Source of the DNA: Nitrososphaeria archaeon
GTDB taxonomy: Archaea; Thermoproteota; Nitrososphaeria; Nitrososphaerales; Nitrososphaeraceae
DNA: 6,105 nucleotides
Assembly: GCA_021324715.1 (NCBI GenBank)
Contig: JAJPIN010000216.1
Coordinates: 1-6,105, forward strand
Direction: 5' to 3'
How positions within the stretch are numbered: position 1 is the stretch's first letter; each line of letters starts with the position of its first letter. Positions 5,519-6,105 of the stretch are shown here, piece by piece. Under the pieces are notes generated by a model that saw nothing but the letters and a program-made list of their open reading frames with translations, made no database searches and was not told the origin of the DNA. Position numbers and translations under genes: made by a program.

Positions 5519-6105
5519 ATGAATAACGGACAACCAATACCACCATTTCTTATAATAGTAACAATTATCACAGTTGGCACGCTCCTCATAGGAAGTAATT
5601 ACTTTGTAAATGTGGAGGGAGCAGTTTGGAGCGATTATGATAGTATGAAAAAGCTTGTACAAGCCATAGAAGATGGTAAGGTGAACGACAATAACATTAA
5701 TTGGCAAAAATTCAGAACTTCAGACATTTATCAAAATGTAAGCAATAATACTCAAAAATGTCTAAACCTTGCACATAAAGTCGGAGATAATATAGCAGAT
5801 AATGAAATAGTTCATTGTTCTAAAAACAATAAATATTTTAAACAAAAATATTCAATAGCCAACAAGACTAACAGCACCAATATCAACGGTGTGAATAGCA
5901 CCAACAATAAAACTAGTGCTAATACTAATGTGAAGGGTTCCATTTCTGATACTAATGCAACAAATGCTAATACTAATGTGACCAGCTCCAATTCTGATTC
6001 TAATGCCACAAGTTCTTATAATGCAACAAATGCTAATACTAATGTGACCAGCTCCAATTCTGATTCTAATGCCACAAGTTCTTATAATGCAACAAATGCT
6101 AATAC
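5519..6105 (+). CDS. Secreted Asn/Thr/Ser-rich repeat protein, 3' end missing
   Basis: An open frame runs without a stop from ATG 5519 to the window edge (195 codons seen). Residues 9-29 are a hydrophobic signal or anchor segment, with a possible cleavage after VEGA (32-35). Next comes a small domain to about residue 110, with two Cys (81 and 100) that could form a disulphide and the stretch VWSDYDSMKKLVQAIEDG. From about residue 115 the protein becomes low-complexity Asn/Thr/Ser, with two exact 22-residue repeats, part of a third and a degenerate earlier one. I count 13 N-X-S/T sequons, so heavy N-glycosylation outside the cell is likely. I do not recognise the family; a cell-surface or matrix protein is an inference from composition. 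The gene is not obviously linked to kdp. It has no Shine-Dalgarno box, and ATG 5519 was chosen because it precedes the signal segment and has no better rival. Confidence 0.8.
   Translation, partial: MNNGQPIPPFLIIVTIITVGTLLIGSNYFVNVEGAVWSDYDSMKKLVQAIEDGKVNDNNINWQKFRTSDIYQNVSNNTQKCLNLAHKVGDNIADNEIVHCSKNNKYFKQKYSIANKTNSTNINGVNSTNNKTSANTNVKGSISDTNATNANTNVTSSNSDSNATSSYNATNANTNVTSSNSDSNATSSYNATNAN
5912..6105 (+). repeat. 66-bp tandem repeat inside the surface protein gene
   Basis: Copies at 5954-6019 and 6020-6085 are identical base for base, and a third begins at 6086 and leaves the window. A diverged partial copy lies at 5912-5953 (SANTNVKGSISD against TNANTNVTSSNSD). The unit is 66 bp, a multiple of three, so changes in copy number keep the frame. 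Each unit encodes 22 residues with three sequons (NAT, NVT, NAT). Perfect identity including silent positions shows recent duplication by slippage or unequal recombination. Confidence 0.9.

Noticed and set aside
5954..6105. CRISPR array
   Set aside because: The 66-bp units are contiguous with no spacers and stay in one open frame, so they are coding tandem repeats.

Overview
The window carries one recognisable operon, a high-affinity K+ uptake P-type ATPase locus in the order kdpA-kdpB-kdpC plus a kdpF-like micro-ORF. After a gene-poor gap comes the start of an unrelated secreted, Asn-rich repeat protein that runs off the right edge. The DNA is strongly AT-rich. Shine-Dalgarno-like boxes (GAGGTGAT before kdpC, GGAG before the micro-ORF), TATA-like boxes, oligo-T runs without strong stem-loops and a surface protein dense in N-glycosylation sequons together suggest an archaeon. 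My best guess is an ammonia-oxidising Nitrososphaeria/Thaumarchaeota lineage, perhaps Nitrosocosmicus-like. This is inference from style, not proof.

Layout. Positions 1-532 hold no convincing gene: an oligo-T run (39-46), a long imperfect hairpin (130-175), the left copy of a 38-bp dispersed repeat (245-282) and a weak promoter candidate. Positions 533-2155 are kdpA, cut by one in-frame TAA at 845-847 exactly where a conserved Leu (TTA) is expected; homology continues in the same frame on both sides. Positions 2152-4405 are kdpB, overlapping kdpA by 4 nt and broken by a one-base frameshift best placed at a T5 run (2429-2433). Positions 4415-4954 are an intact, short kdpC, and 4955-5041 encode a 28-residue membrane peptide resembling KdpF. 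Positions 5042-5518 are non-coding: the right copy of the 38-bp repeat, a palindromic operator-like cluster directly upstream of a good TATA-like box, and phased A-tracts. From 5519 a signal-peptide protein with exact 66-bp tandem repeats begins.

How the parts work together. KdpA is the K+-selective channel-like subunit, KdpB the P-type ATPase that energises it, KdpC a single-span accessory subunit and KdpF a stabilising peptide. All catalytic and K+-filter motifs are still present across the broken frames. The operon was therefore inactivated recently, or carries two assembly errors, or (least likely) is recoded. No kdpD/kdpE regulator genes lie in the window. The most unusual points are the two lesions in an otherwise well-kept operon, a 54-residue insertion in the KdpB nucleotide-binding domain, a KdpC lacking much of the usual ectodomain, kdpF placed at the 3' end, and the same 38-bp repeat on both sides of the operon.
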